The notes beneath the pieces were generated by a model. It saw only the letters and a list, made by a program, of their open reading frames with translations. It did no database searches and was not told where the DNA came from. A stretch of 64,000 nt of DNA from Rutidosis leptorrhynchoides (lineage: Eukaryota > Streptophyta > Magnoliopsida > Asterales > Asteraceae), in the NCBI RefSeq assembly GCF_046630445.1, contig NC_092338.1, positions 226,984,501 through 227,048,500 of the forward strand, given 5' to 3'. Below are positions 23,701 to 34,620 of the stretch, piece by piece (position 1 is the stretch's first letter; each line of letters opens with the position of its first letter). The translations under genes were made by a program, and so were the position numbers.

Positions 23701-24031
23701 GAGCTTTCGCTGTTGCATACTAAAATAAGGACAAGATTTGGAGTCCATGTTTGTATGATATTGTGTAAAAACTGCATTTAAGAAACATATGTCGATGTAA
23801 TATATTTCTATTGTAAACCATTATGTAATGGTCGTGTGTAAACAGTATATTTTAGATTATCATTATTTGATAATCTACGTAATGCTTTTGAAACCATATT
23901 GATAAAATAAAGGTTATGATTGTTTTAAAAATGAATGCAGTCTTTGAAAAACATCTCATATAGAGGTCAAAACCTCGCAACGAAATCAATTAATATGGAA
24001 CGTTTATAATCAATATGAACGGGACATTTCA
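20753..24031 (+). mobile_element. Solo LTR of the Tekay-like chromovirus family, target-site duplication GGTTT
   Basis: It starts TGTAGTGACCCGAAC and ends GGGACATTTCA, the same termini as the LTRs at 42461-45885 and 52711-56126, and aligns with them along the whole length. GGTTT is present at 20748-20752 and 24032-24036. There is no internal sequence, so it arose by LTR-LTR recombination. It is inserted in the leader of the copia element. It is more different from the two other LTRs than they are from each other. Confidence 0.92.
21635..21643 (+). promoter_or_regulatory. Candidate TATA box of the Tekay-like LTR
   Basis: CCTATATATC precedes a pyrimidine-rich stretch with repeated CAAGTTCTA units, which looks like a transcribed leader. 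The other two LTR copies carry CCTTTATATC and CCTTTATAAC at the same place (about 43518 and 53770). Confidence 0.4.
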
Positions 24032-24036
24032 GGTTT

Positions 24037-25298
24037 CCCTTTTGGCCGAAATTGAGGGGTCCCAAAATGGGTTTTGGGCTCTTCCATTTTGGTCATATTT
24101 GTTGTATGTTGATGTTCACAATCATAGCCTTGACCTTGTGTTTGGATGGTTAAATGTTTGGTTGATTTAATTCATTCATTTGGTATGTAATATTAATTCA
24201 TTCATTTGGTTATGTAATTTATTTTATATTTGGTATGTAAAATTGATTAGGTTGTATTTCATTTACTAGACAAAATGTATTAGGATATATTTTGTAATAA
24301 GATGAAGATACAATATGAAGACTTGGAAGAACACAAGAAGAAGCATTTGGAACCAAGATTAAGTGGGAGATTTAAAATCTCCTACTTTGTGTTATAACCC
24401 CTTAACCGGTGGCATTTGTTTTCAGCTAAACAAATATCTACCAAATTGGCTTGATTGTGAACATATTTGTTTTGCATGCATGGTTGTTTATTGTGTTTGT
24501 ATGTTTGGTTGCTACAAGTAAATCACGAGTTAACAACAAGCAAAATGACAATTTAATTGGTTAAATTAGACATTATTAATGACATGCAAAATGACAATTT
24601 AATTGGTTGAATTAAAAGTGGCAAAAGGACATTGATAAACGGTTATTAAGAACATGAAAAGGATCACATATATAAAATGGTTTATATCAAGTAATTGACT
24701 TAATTACAACACATGAAAATGGTTTTTCATAAGTACCAAACACTAAATGCATGTTGGTGTATGGCATAAAAGTTTTCTTAAACTAGAAATAATAAAAACT
24801 TAAAATCCCTTATTAACAAGGAAAACAAGTTAAACGCCATCCTTTTGTGTGACACTTAAACATATTAGGGAACTCATAATGGGATAAAGGTCACCTAACC
24901 GTTATGAGCAAACTAATATGATTAAGGTGAATTTCTCACACTTGTGTGATAAAGGTCACCTAACCACTTGTATGTTAAATTTACACGTTTATACAAGTAG
25001 GACGACTTGATTTGGGAATCTTGAACTTAGGGTCACCGAAGCATGAGGAACAAATAGGCGTTGATGGGATAAATATGCCATGCAAAAGGATTGTATGATC
25101 CCATAACTTAGAAGTTGCAAAAGGATTGCAATTGTCATATAATGACTACCTAGCTAAATAAAATGACGGGATAAAGGTCACCTAACCGAAATTTGGTTTA
25201 CCGTTGGATTCTAAAATTTAATAAATATCAATTGGATTTAAAGGGTATTGATTGTTAAATTAAAATTGATACTTAAACAACTTTGTTAAATATTGTAG
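24037..25298 (+). other. Remaining leader of the copia element, with direct repeats
   Basis: No gene. GATAAAGGTCACCTAACC occurs three times (24883-24900, 24948-24965, 25170-25187). GCAAAATGACAATTTAATTGG occurs twice (about 24540 and 24586). Very A/T-rich. The gag ATG follows immediately after ATTGTAG at 25298, which also resembles a splice acceptor. Confidence 0.7.
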
Positions 25299-27182
25299 AT
25301 GGCTGACAATAACAACAACATTCCAAACGCACCAATCAACTTTAACAACCTATCGTTGAGGTCAATCCTCGAAAAGGAAAAACTCAACCATACAAATTTC
25401 ATGGATTGGTTTCGCAATCTAAGAATTGTCCTCAAACTTGAGGATAGGGCGTATGTGTTGGAAGACCCCATTCCCGATCAACCCGACGAGGACGATATGG
25501 AAGGCTTGGCTTATTGGGATAAGTATTGCACCGATTCGGTGCAAGTCGCTTGCCTTATGCTTGGGACTATGATACCCGAACTCCAAAAGGACTTCGAGCA
25601 TCACAGTGCATATGACATGATCACACAATTGAAGGAGATGTTCCTTCAACAAGCTCGTGTCAAGCGCTTCGAAATGGTTCGAGCGCTTCATGCATGTCGT
25701 ATGGATGACTCCCAATCCGTTTCATCTTATGTCCTTAAGATGAAAAGCCTAATTGATCGAGCGAACAGTCTAAATTGCAACGTGTCTAATGAATTAGCCA
25801 TGGACCTTATCCTTAATTCATTGTCAAAAAGGTTTGACACATTCGTAATGAATTACAACATGAATGGTTGGGATAAGAGCATTGGTGAATTACATGCCAT
25901 GCTTAAGATAGCCGAAGCTAGCATGGGTAAAAGGGCTTCACCTGTGCTTATGATCAATGAAGGCGGGTCCAAAAAGAATAACACTTCTAAGCCAAAGGTG
26001 GCTAAGAGGAAAGGACCCTCCTACCAAGGCAAGGGCAAGGGAAAGGGGAAGATGGTTACCCCAACCAACAAGAACAAAAATCAAAAGGTTGCCGGTAAAG
26101 CAAACCCCAAGGAAGATCCGTGCTTTGGTTGCGGTGAGATGGGTCACTGGAAACGCAACTGCTCGATCTATCTAAAGGAGTTGAAAGAAAAAAGGGATGC
26201 AGGGCAAACCTCAGGTAATGAATATATGGTATACATTGAGCTTAGTATTACTTCTTCTAATACATGGGTATTAGACACAGGATGTGGAACTCATATTTGC
26301 AATTCTTTGCAGGGGTTCAAAAGAAGTAAACAAGGAGCGGGAACAACAAGTCTTTTCATGGGAAATGGTGCAAAGGTGCACGTAGAAGCTAAAGGAGACT
26401 TTGTGTTAAAGCTACAAACTGGGTTGGAGCTTGTTTTGAAAAATGTTATGTATGCTTCTGATTTGACTCGAAACATTATTTCTATTTCCCGTTTAAGACA
26501 ATGTATTTATGATTTTAATTTTATTGATGATGATATCCATGTTTCTTTAGATAATGTTTTCTATTTCAAGGCTTCGTCTTTGAATGGTATTTATGAATTG
26601 GTTCATGATGACACATCATACAATAGCTCAATATACCATGCAAACACAAAGAAACTCAAAAGGGATTTGAGTGATTCCTATTTATGGCATTGTCGCCTTG
26701 GTCACATAAACAAGAACCGAATGCATACACTTCAAAAGAATGGCCTTTTGAAATCAAGTGAGCTAGACTCATTTGATGTATGTGAATCTTGTTTACAAGG
26801 AAAAATGACTAAAGCACATTTCAAAGGGACCTATGAAAGGGCTAAAGACTTATTGCGATTAATACATTCGGATGTATGTGGACCCTTTAAGCCCATGACT
26901 AGGAAAGGTGAAAAATACTTCGTTACTTTCATTGATGACTTTAGTCGTTTTGGATATGTCTAATTGTTAAGACACAAGGACGAAACATTTGAAGCATTCA
27001 AGGAATATCAAAACGAAGTACAAAATCAACTCAATAAGGCAATCAAGGTACTTCGTACCGATAGAGGAGGTGAATACCTAAGCGATGCTTTCCAAGATCA
27101 TCTTAAAAGTTGTGGGATTATCTCGCAACTCATTCCTCCTGGAACACCCAAACTTAATGGAGTTCCCGAAAGGAGGAACTGA
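25299..27182 (+). pseudogene. Copia Gag, protease and integrase core (open except one stop to 27179)
   Basis: ATG at 25299 opens a single frame of 554 codons to a TAA at 26961-26963, where a Tyr is expected, and the frame continues to a TGA at 27180-27182 (probable CGA to TGA in ERRNRT). Gag occupies residues 1-270 with capsid-like helices. A CCHC knuckle CFGCGEMGHWKRNC is at 26121-26162. Protease has VLDTGCGTHIC with Asp at 26274-26276. The pre-integrase domain has WHCRLGHINKNRM and CESCLQGKM. Integrase has HSDVCGPF, RTDRGGEY near 27056 and VPERRN before the stop. All catalytic residues seen so far are intact. A preceding Lys/Gly-rich basic stretch probably binds RNA. Confidence 0.9.
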
Positions 27183-28498
27183 ACCCTAATGGATATGGTT
27201 CGATCTATGATAGCTAGAAGCTCGTTACCTCTATTTATTTTGGGGTTATTATCTTTACTCCGCGGCTCGTATTCTAAATATGGCCCCAACCAAGAAAGTG
27301 GAACGAACTCCTCATGAGATGTGGTTTGGAAAACCTCCATCTCTATCATACTTAAAGGTATGAGGATGTAAAGCTTATCCTAAGCGTTATGTCCCTAATA
27401 AGTTGAATTGTCGATCCACGAAGTGTATCTTCATAGGATATCCCAGAGATGATATGGGATATTATTACTATGATCCATCCGAGCAGAATGTATTTGTTGC
27501 TCTGAAGGCTGAATTCCTTGAAACTAAGTTCCTAATGGAAGGTAATAGTGAAAGGAAGATAGATCTTGAAGAGGTTCAAGATCAAATAGATGATACACAA
27601 TTGGTTGACACTAGCACTCAACATGAAAATGTTGAGAATGATCAAATGGATGATCAAAGTGTACAAGACGTTCGTAGATCTGGTAGGATTAGTAATCCTC
27701 CTGAGAGATATGGGTTTCTCATGGACGGTTGCTATGTGGTTGATTTGGATGAACCAATAAACTACCAAGATGCTTTATCAAGGATTGATAAAGATAAATG
27801 GCAGGAAGCCATAAACGCTGAGATGTAATCCATGTATGACAACCAAGTTTAGGAACTTGTTGCACAACCTACTGGCTCAAGGCTAGTTGATTGTAAATGG
27901 CTTTTCAAGATGAAAACTGACATACATGGTAACTTAGATACATACAAAGCTAGACTTGTAGCAAAAGGTTTCACTCAAACTCAAGGGGTTGACTATGATG
28001 AAACTTTTTCGCCTGTGGTAATGCTAAAGTCTATTAGGATATTACTTGCCATTGCTGCTCATTATGATTATGAAATATGGTAAATGGATGTCAAGACCGC
28101 TTTCCTAAATGGATATCTTGAGGAAGATGTCTATATGGTTCAGCCTGAAGGTTTTGTTGATCCGAAATATCCTAAAAAGGTATGCAAGTTAAAGAAGTCA
28201 ATCTACGGATTGAAACAAGCATCCAGAATGTGGAATCATCGTTTTAATGAGGAGGCCAAGAAATTTGGCTTCATTAAAAATGGTGATGAAGCATGTGTAT
28301 ACAAGAAAGCTAGTGGGAGCACTATCATGTTCCTTGTACTATATGTGGATGATATATTGTTATTTGGAAATGATATTCTGGCAATGCAAGGTGTTAAAAC
28401 TTGGCTAAGTAAATGCTTCTCCATTAAGGATCTTGGAGAAGCACTACACGTTTTGGGATTGGGATCTACAGAGATAGATCCAAGAAATTGATAGGTTT
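27183..28498 (+). pseudogene. Copia integrase C-terminus and reverse transcriptase, broken
   Basis: 27183-27400 is frame-scrambled integrase C-terminus (YSKYGPNQ-like pieces and a decayed WFGKPPSLSYLKV). From 27403 a frame of 141 codons holds IFIGYPRDDMGYYYYDP and RRSGRISNPPERYGF, the standard linker before the polymerase. Stops follow at 27826-27828 (CAA to TAA likely), about 27850 (TGG to TAG) and 28081-28083 (CAA to TAA). The polymerase proper shows [48 protein letters not shown] and YVDD at 28342-28353. The frame is lost after [10 protein letters not shown] near 28470. Confidence 0.88.
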
Positions 28499-29332
28499 GA
28501 ATCAAAGTGCATACATTGAAAAGGTCTTGAAAAGGTTCAAGATGGAGAACTCTAAGAAAGGTTTGGTACCTATTTAAAGAGGAACGCTCCTTAGTTCATC
28601 TCAGTGCCCCACCACGAAAGATGAACAGGAGAAAATGAAGAAAGTCCCATATGCGTCTGCCATTGGGACAATCATGTATGCAATGATATGCACTAGATCA
28701 GATGTGTCATGCGCTCTTAGCCTGACATGTAGATACCAGAATAACCCAGGAAACAGTCATTGGATTGATGTTAAAAGTATATTGAAATACCTTAGGAGGA
28801 CTAAGGATATGTTTCTAATATATGGGTCTGGTGAGGAGGAACTCGCAGTAAAGGGTTACCTGGACGCGAGTTTCCAAACTGATCGAGATGATTCTCGATC
28901 ACAATCCCGTTATGTCTTCACGTTAAATGGAGGTGCGGTCTCTTGGAAGAGTTCAAAACAGGATGTTGTTGCATTATCCACTACAAAGTCGGAGTACATT
29001 GCCACCTCATTGGCAGCTCAGGAAGCTGGATGGATGAAGAAATTCATTGACGACTTCGGAGTTGTCCCTTCCATTCAGGACCCTCTTGAGATCTTTTGTG
29101 ACAATGAGGGTGCGATTGCTCAAATCAAAGAACCTCGTGCTCACCAAAAGACTCGTCACATTGAGCGGAGATTCAACTACATAAGGGATGAAGTTGAAAA
29201 GGGAAAGATATGTATCCACAAAGTTCATACAGATCTTAATATAACGGATCCACTCACGAAGCTCTTACATGGTGTAAAACATCAAGGGCATGTTAGTGCA
29301 TTAGGGGTTCGATATTCTAGTGATTGGTTGTG
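28499..29332 (+). pseudogene. Copia RNase H domain
   Basis: After a short broken link (SAYIEKVLKRFKMENSKKG), an open frame from 28635 to 29332 (232 codons) carries VPYASAIGTIMYAMICTRSD, YLDASF (first catalytic Asp), WKSSKQDVVALSTTKSEYIA (catalytic Glu with ESEY changed to KSEY: the motif Glu at position 3 is retained), IFCDNEGAIAQ (Asp) and LNITDPLTKLLHG near the end. It finishes HVSALGVRYSSDWL, 773 bp before the 3' LTR. It is intact as a reading frame but depends on the broken upstream frame. Confidence 0.88.
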
Positions 29333-30105
29333 ATCTGTTTTATGTATTGTAACGGAACGAAGTGGTTCAAACTCATTAATATAATTATGGTGTTAATTTA
29401 TCAATATTAAGTCATGTTCCTATTTTGCATATTTTATCCATGAATAAGAAATTATTATAAATTCCCTAGTCGTTCACATTTGTGGGAACAAGTGTGAGGT
29501 TTAGACTATTATGAACTTGGATTGGTATACGTTCACGGGATGAATGTGGGGCAGGGTTGCAACCAAGGTTCATAGATATTTGTGGGATACAAATATTGGA
29601 AGACCTGCTCTCAAGATTTACTAAATGGAGCCTTTGTGGTTGATCACGCGTAATCTTGAGTAAAGGCGAATATCATTGTATCCTCTGACCTGAGATACAT
29701 ATTGGGTTCGGATATTTACCAAGTATTGTGCCTTGATTCTTTCCTTCGCTATTCTGAAATATGGTAGTTCATAAGGAAGAGCTCAGGTATAATGCAAGGT
29801 GTATATTTAGGAAGTATATAGTCAAGATGAAATTTGTCCCTCTTATTCGTTGAGAGTCAGATGTCTAAGGCCTGATAAAGTTAAATCTAGAAGAGAGTGA
29901 TCACTCTGTATCTCTTGGATTTAACATGACATCTAGGATGAAAGGATAAATGAAAGATTCACCTAATCATATTCGAGATGGGAACTTGAAAGGGATGATG
30001 TTATTGAATGGCACAAAGTCATAACATATTGGGGGTGATGGAAGGTCGTTAGGTGGTATCCATCACTTGCATTAATTTCTTATGTTTCTCGTGCAAGTGG
30101 GAGAT
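29333..30105 (+). other. 3' noncoding region and polypurine tract of the copia element
   Basis: No gene. It ends with GCAAGTGGGAGAT (30093-30105), the polypurine tract, directly before the TGAAGG start of the 3' LTR. A GTTCACGGGATGAATGTGG segment and TTTGTGGGA units recur but I assign no function. Confidence 0.75.
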
Positions 30106-30465
30106 TGAAGGTATTTCGTATGCCTGAGAGACATATTAAATTAACGTGGCTAATATGTTTTGATCCAAGTCGGGTCATACCCAATAACAAGCTTATCGAC
30201 ACCTTATTCGTATTTGATCTTAGCGATTGGATCGTTGATTAAATACGCGACACTTGAATTTTAAGAAAATTGGTTTTCTAAAATTATATTACTTGATGTG
30301 AATATAAATTATGGAATAATTTATATAATAAGAGTTTAATTATTTATAGGTTAAATAATTAATAATGTTATGTTACATTTTATATAATTGGTTTTATATA
30401 AAATATATATATATACATACATACATACATACATACATACATACATACATACATACATACATACA

Positions 30466-30558
<93 letters not shown>

Positions 30559-31130
30559 AAGTTTATAAAAATGGTTTTATAAAAACTAATTCTTTTATAA
30601 AACTACTCTTTTTTAAACAAGATGGGAGTGGCCATGGAGTTGTAAGTTCACATGCTTATGACTTAGATTCCTTGACCCATGTTTTCCCAATTCCATATAC
30701 TAGTGTCTTGACTCTTTGAAGTAGACATACATGCAATAACACATAAAAAAATGCACACAAACTCTCCTTTAAGTTGCTGTTGGCCGTGGGCTATTAGGGA
30801 GCAAAAGGGAGTTCAAAAGTAGGTTTTGCAAGCTAAATTCAAGTGTTAACAAATCCAAACGAAAGTACAAGGTGTTGGTATTAAAAGCTTGGGTTATAAC
30901 AACTTGAGGTCTCCATTCATCATCATCTTCATCATCAACTACATAGCTTGGAGAAGGTATAATCTCTCATCTATCTTGTAGTTTGTAAGTCTGTTTCACA
31001 ACTTGATCCTTTTGGGATTTAACTTTAAATGGTTAAAGATTTACAAGTTTTAAAATGGTAATTTATACGCTTCCGCAAATCATATTTCTTGAATGATTAT
31101 AAGTATTATGGAACTTGTTAAATCCCAACA
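30106..31130 (+). repeat. 3' LTR of the copia element
   Basis: 1,025 bp, matching 19635-20628 with the same termini. It differs mainly by substitutions and by the microsatellite, which here is (CATA)n then (TA)n. TTAGA follows at 31131-31135. Confidence 0.92.
30411..30556. repeat. (CATA)n-(TA)n compound microsatellite
   Basis: About 20 units of CATA (30415-30493) followed by about 64 bp of TA. It sits at the same LTR position as the pure (TA)n at 19930-20029. Confidence 0.95.
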
Positions 31131-31810
31131 TTAGATCCAATAGATGTTTCAACCAAATCCGATTCAAGAGAAGCAGTAGTCAAATCATATTCAAATGAAC
31201 TATCACTCAAATCTGGTTCAACAACATCAGCAACCGAATAAGACTCAAAAGAATCGTCACCCGAATCAGATTAATCCAAATTGGATTGAACAAATTTGGT
31301 ACCAAGTCAGCAACATCAATAATAGCTTCCAAATCAGATTCATAAGACCCAACATTTAGATTAACTTCATTTGAATTAGATTCAAATAACTTGGTACTCA
31401 GATCAGATTAGTAAGAACAAGATCATCCCATAACCCTTTTTCATCAAATGGGTAAGTAATCAAGTGATAATCAAGACAGTTAAGTTTATCAATGAACCAT
31501 GGTCTTCCTACCACTGAATGATTAATATTCATATGATTGATATCACATGAAACATCACCAAAACAAACATCTTCAATTGAACATAGTGCAGCTGGTAGAG
31601 AAGAAGTTATTACCTTATTAATTTGATTAGGCATTTGAAATGTACGAGAATAAAACAATTCTTTTGCAAGCTGATCAGATGAGAGTTATTCTATTACAAC
31701 CAGCCCCATTGCAAGCTCTTCATTCAAACTAGATGATACTATATTGGCACAGCTATCCCCATCTTCACTTAAGCTCAATTCTTCTTTAGGAGTTGCGGTC
31801 GAGGGCAGAA
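31131..31810 (-). pseudogene. Retropepsin and acidic Ser-rich tail of the minus-strand Ty3-type element
   Basis: On the minus strand, LSLSEDGDSCANIVSSSLNEEL (active-site DGDS at about 31752-31763) matches the Ty3 pattern IDGGSCTNVASTxLVEKL. After a frameshift near 31670, CFGDVSCDINHMNINHSVVGRPWF matches the C-terminal protease motif (CDVVPMDxxHxLLGRPW). The frame then decays (31398 down to 31300) and becomes an acidic Ser-rich segment (SGDDSFESYSVADVVEPDLSD), running into the copia junction at 31131 and continuing at 19634. There is no reverse transcriptase between protease and the 3' end. It would cut Gag if intact. Confidence 0.75.
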
Positions 31811-32421
31811 TTCGGATCATCACAAACTCAGTGCAATCAGCTTCACCAATGGTTGCATCAGTTTCATCATAAACTTGTTGCACTTCTTCAAGCTCGGTAT
31901 CATAACAAACCAGCTCCAATAGTCTCTTCAATTTTAGTTTGAACAAAGATTGATTTCATTTTAATATCACACTCTATTAGATTATAAGTCTTGATGAAAT
32001 CATTGGACTTTGTAACTAGGCTGCAATGATTCTTCATTTTCGTTTGCTTCAGATTGCTCTTCGAATCATAAACATTTTGCACATAACAGTCTGGAACAAA
32101 TAATTTTTACATACACTCTTTAATCTTGGACCAGGTATTAATCTTCTTTTTACCCAATGTATGCCTCTCTCCCTTCAGATCTTCATACCACAAAGATGCA
32201 TAGTTCTTCAACCGGACCACAACAATCTTCATCACTCTTCTTTCATCATAACCATTGACTTGAATAAATTTTTCCATAGCTTGGACCTACTCAAGAAAGT
32301 CTTTCGGGTTTAAAGAACCTTTAAAATCAGGTTGGTTAACCTTAATATTTTTCAAATCAGCCTTGTGCTTCTTCTTTCTTTCATTGAATCTTTTTTCACC
32401 TTCTAATAAACTTGTAATCAT
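31811..32421 (-). pseudogene. Gag of the minus-strand Ty3-type element
   Basis: A minus-strand ATG at 32419-32421 starts MITSLLEGEKRFNERKKKH. Then come IKVNQPDFKGSLNPKDFLE (stop in place of Trp), VQAMEKFIQVNGYDERRVMKIVVVRLKNYASLWYEDLK, KINTWSKIKECM (stop), KLFVPDCYVQNVYDSK. This is the well-known Ty3 Gag order of plant elements (DFxGxLNPxDFLEWL..., VKLVAxxLRxxASLWWExL, TWxxMKxxLxxxFLP). No zinc knuckle is seen before the protease. Stops and a frameshift near 31950 make it a pseudogene. Confidence 0.85.
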
Positions 32422-33480
32422 TCCTACCTGTTTTCGGGTTTAAAGAGCATCTTTTTGAAACCCTTAAAACTATATTGATTTTAAGGAAAACAAACAAGAT
32501 CCGAAAGAAACCCTGAGCAACAAACAAAACCTAGATCTTAAATAAAGCTTAATAGCTCTAAAAGAGTGTATGAACTAAAAATAGGAATTAAAATGAGAAG
32601 AAAGCTTAGATTAACAACCTAAGCACTGTTACAACTTTGATTGCTAATTTTGACTTTTGAAAACGCATTTTCACTAAAAGCTTTCCTCTCGAACAGATCA
32701 AAACAAATCGAGCAGCAAAACCAGCAAAACAGAGTGTAAACACTCAAGAACAAGTAACCAAGATAGAGAATCTTAACCATAACTGATAAAGGCTAAGCCA
32801 CCACAACTAGAATTAAGAAAACACTCCAAATCACGTCCATAACTGATGAAGCAAAACACCACAATTCTAAAGAATGAAACGAAGATTTAAGAATCTAAAC
32901 TCCCAATTGATAAAGATACCACCACAATCACCAATCTAGAAACATTCCACACCCTCGATTATAGCTGATAAAGATTCCACCACAACTATAAACTCATAAA
33001 TGAATATTTGAGATTTCACCACAATGTTTGATAAAGAAACACCACAAACACTGATAAAGAAACAACTCGTAATCACCGGAATCAAAGATTCGTAAAGATG
33101 CAGAGACTTTAGTAAATAGATAAGTTCTATCAAACTTTTTCATTCATCATCAACTCTATTTTTACAATGATAATTGACCTATATTTATAGAGGAAACATA
33201 ACACCTAATTCTAAATAAGACAAAAACATAAAAAGGAAAAAGAGACAAAAAGAACAAGCATTTACAAATCAGCCAATAAGAATTAAAGAAAAAATATTAA
33301 AAAGCCTACCACTTTGTATTGCTCCTTCCATGATAAATAGTAGCCAATGATAGATGAGGATCTTCCTTAGACATCCCAACATTCTAGAACAGCCACCCAC
33401 ATGTTAAGCACAAGATTTGATCACTTTATTGAATTGAAATAGTTTCAAGCATTTTAAAAGTATAAGTGCTCGTGAAAGAT
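32422..33480 (-). repeat. Probable R-U5 part of the 5' LTR and leader of the gag-protease element, with direct repeats
   Basis: No gene. On the minus strand a TATA-like CTATAAATATA lies at about 33178-33188, followed by about six degenerate units of TTTATCA...TTGTGGTGG spaced 40-70 bp apart (plus-strand ACTGATAAAG...CCACCACAA at 32780-33060), then the leader to the gag ATG. I could not find a clear primer-binding site or LTR end, so the boundary between LTR and leader is not fixed. Confidence 0.45.
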
Positions 33481-33970
33481 TGTTAAGCTAGTTAGTCTTC
33501 ATCGTTCAAAGCTGCTGGTTTAACTTTAACGTTTTGAGCTGGTTGAGCTTCATTGTCTCGAGCTGGTTGGTCTGAGCATTCAAAGATATGTGATCATTAC
33601 TTCTAAAACTGATTAAGAATCAAAGATCAGTGTTGGTCCAACACTAATTATAAGAGCTGAGTGAACTAGCTTTCATCGTGTTGAGTGCTTAGTTTTTAGA
33701 CCAAGTAAAACTCATGCTGGTTGAATATCACTTTTATGTGTTGGCTCTAAAGATCCCTCGTGCTGGTTGAACTATTAACTTATGCTGGTTCTTCTTGCAC
33801 CATTTGCTGGTTCATTTGTTGGCCGGATTATTTTCATTTAAAGTTTCCTCTTAAATAACCTTACAGTTGAAATTTAATTATATGCGCTTTGAGCTGGCTC
33901 TTGTTGAGCTGGTTGAACTTATTCCTGGCCCTTCGTTGAGCTGGTTGAACTTGTTCCTGGCTCTTGTTAC
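33481..33970 (-). repeat. U3 part of the 5' LTR of the gag-protease element, truncated
   Basis: Matches 18118-18600, including AGTGTTGGTCCAACACT at 33629-33645 and repeated GAGCTGGTTGAAC units. Cut at about 33970 by Tat-type pol sequence on the plus strand. Confidence 0.6.
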
Positions 33971-34016
33971 CTGAAAAATTCTCGCAAATTTATATTCACT
34001 AATAATTGTTGAGCAG

Positions 34017-34620
34017 GTGCTATACAAACCAGAAAATACTGGTCGCATGGCCAAATGGGCTATTGAATTAGGTGAGCACGAGATAAGCTTCTCACCAAGA
34101 AGTGCGGTAAAAGGGCAAGCCCTAGCGGATTATCTGACTGAAACCGCCGGAGACATCGAAATCTTACATGAATCAAAAGAAATACCACCTCCGCCTGAAC
34201 AACTGTGGGAAATGCACACAGATGGAGCTTGAGGTCCAGAAGGCGCAGGGGCATGAATAGTCCTAAAAAGTCCCGAAGGAGAGGAATATAACTTTGCGCT
34301 GCATTTTAGCTTCCCTGTAACAAATAATGAAGCCGAGTATGAAGCATTATTATCTGGAATGCGAGTAGCAAAATACTTGGAGGTAAAAGAGCTATCAATA
34401 TATGTTGATTCACAGCTAGTTGCAAACCAATTCAATGGGATATTCGAGGCACATGATGAATTGACGCAAAATACCTGAAACTTGTGCAAGAACTTGTGGT
34501 CGACTTCGATTTATTCCAGATAACGCAGGTTTCAAAAACATTGAATAAAAAGGCAGATGTGCTCAGTAAGTTAGCGGCCTTAACGTTCAGCCATTTCAAG
34601 AAATAAATTTGGGTCGATGA
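34017..34620 (+). pseudogene. Tat-type archaeal RNase H domain, broken
   Basis: 34017-34232 reads LYKPENTGRMAKWAIELGEHEISFSPR, then QALADYL, the end of the first RNase H and linker. It enters WEMHTDGA (first Asp of the second RNase H) and stops with TGA at 34230-34232; a second TGA is at 34254-34256. In the same frame, NNEAEYEALLSGM supplies the catalytic Glu and IYVDSQLVANQ the next Asp. The frame shifts near 34460. The domain would help process RNA-DNA hybrids. This copy cannot be translated through. Confidence 0.75.

Noticed and set aside
25299..26963. A 554-codon frame that could be taken for a host gene
   Set aside because: It holds Gag, CCHC, retropepsin and integrase in copia order and lies between matched LTRs.
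30365..30582. Two overlapping Tyr-Ile and Thr-Tyr-Ile-His frames
   Set aside because: They are translations of the (CATA)n-(TA)n microsatellite in the copia 3' LTR.
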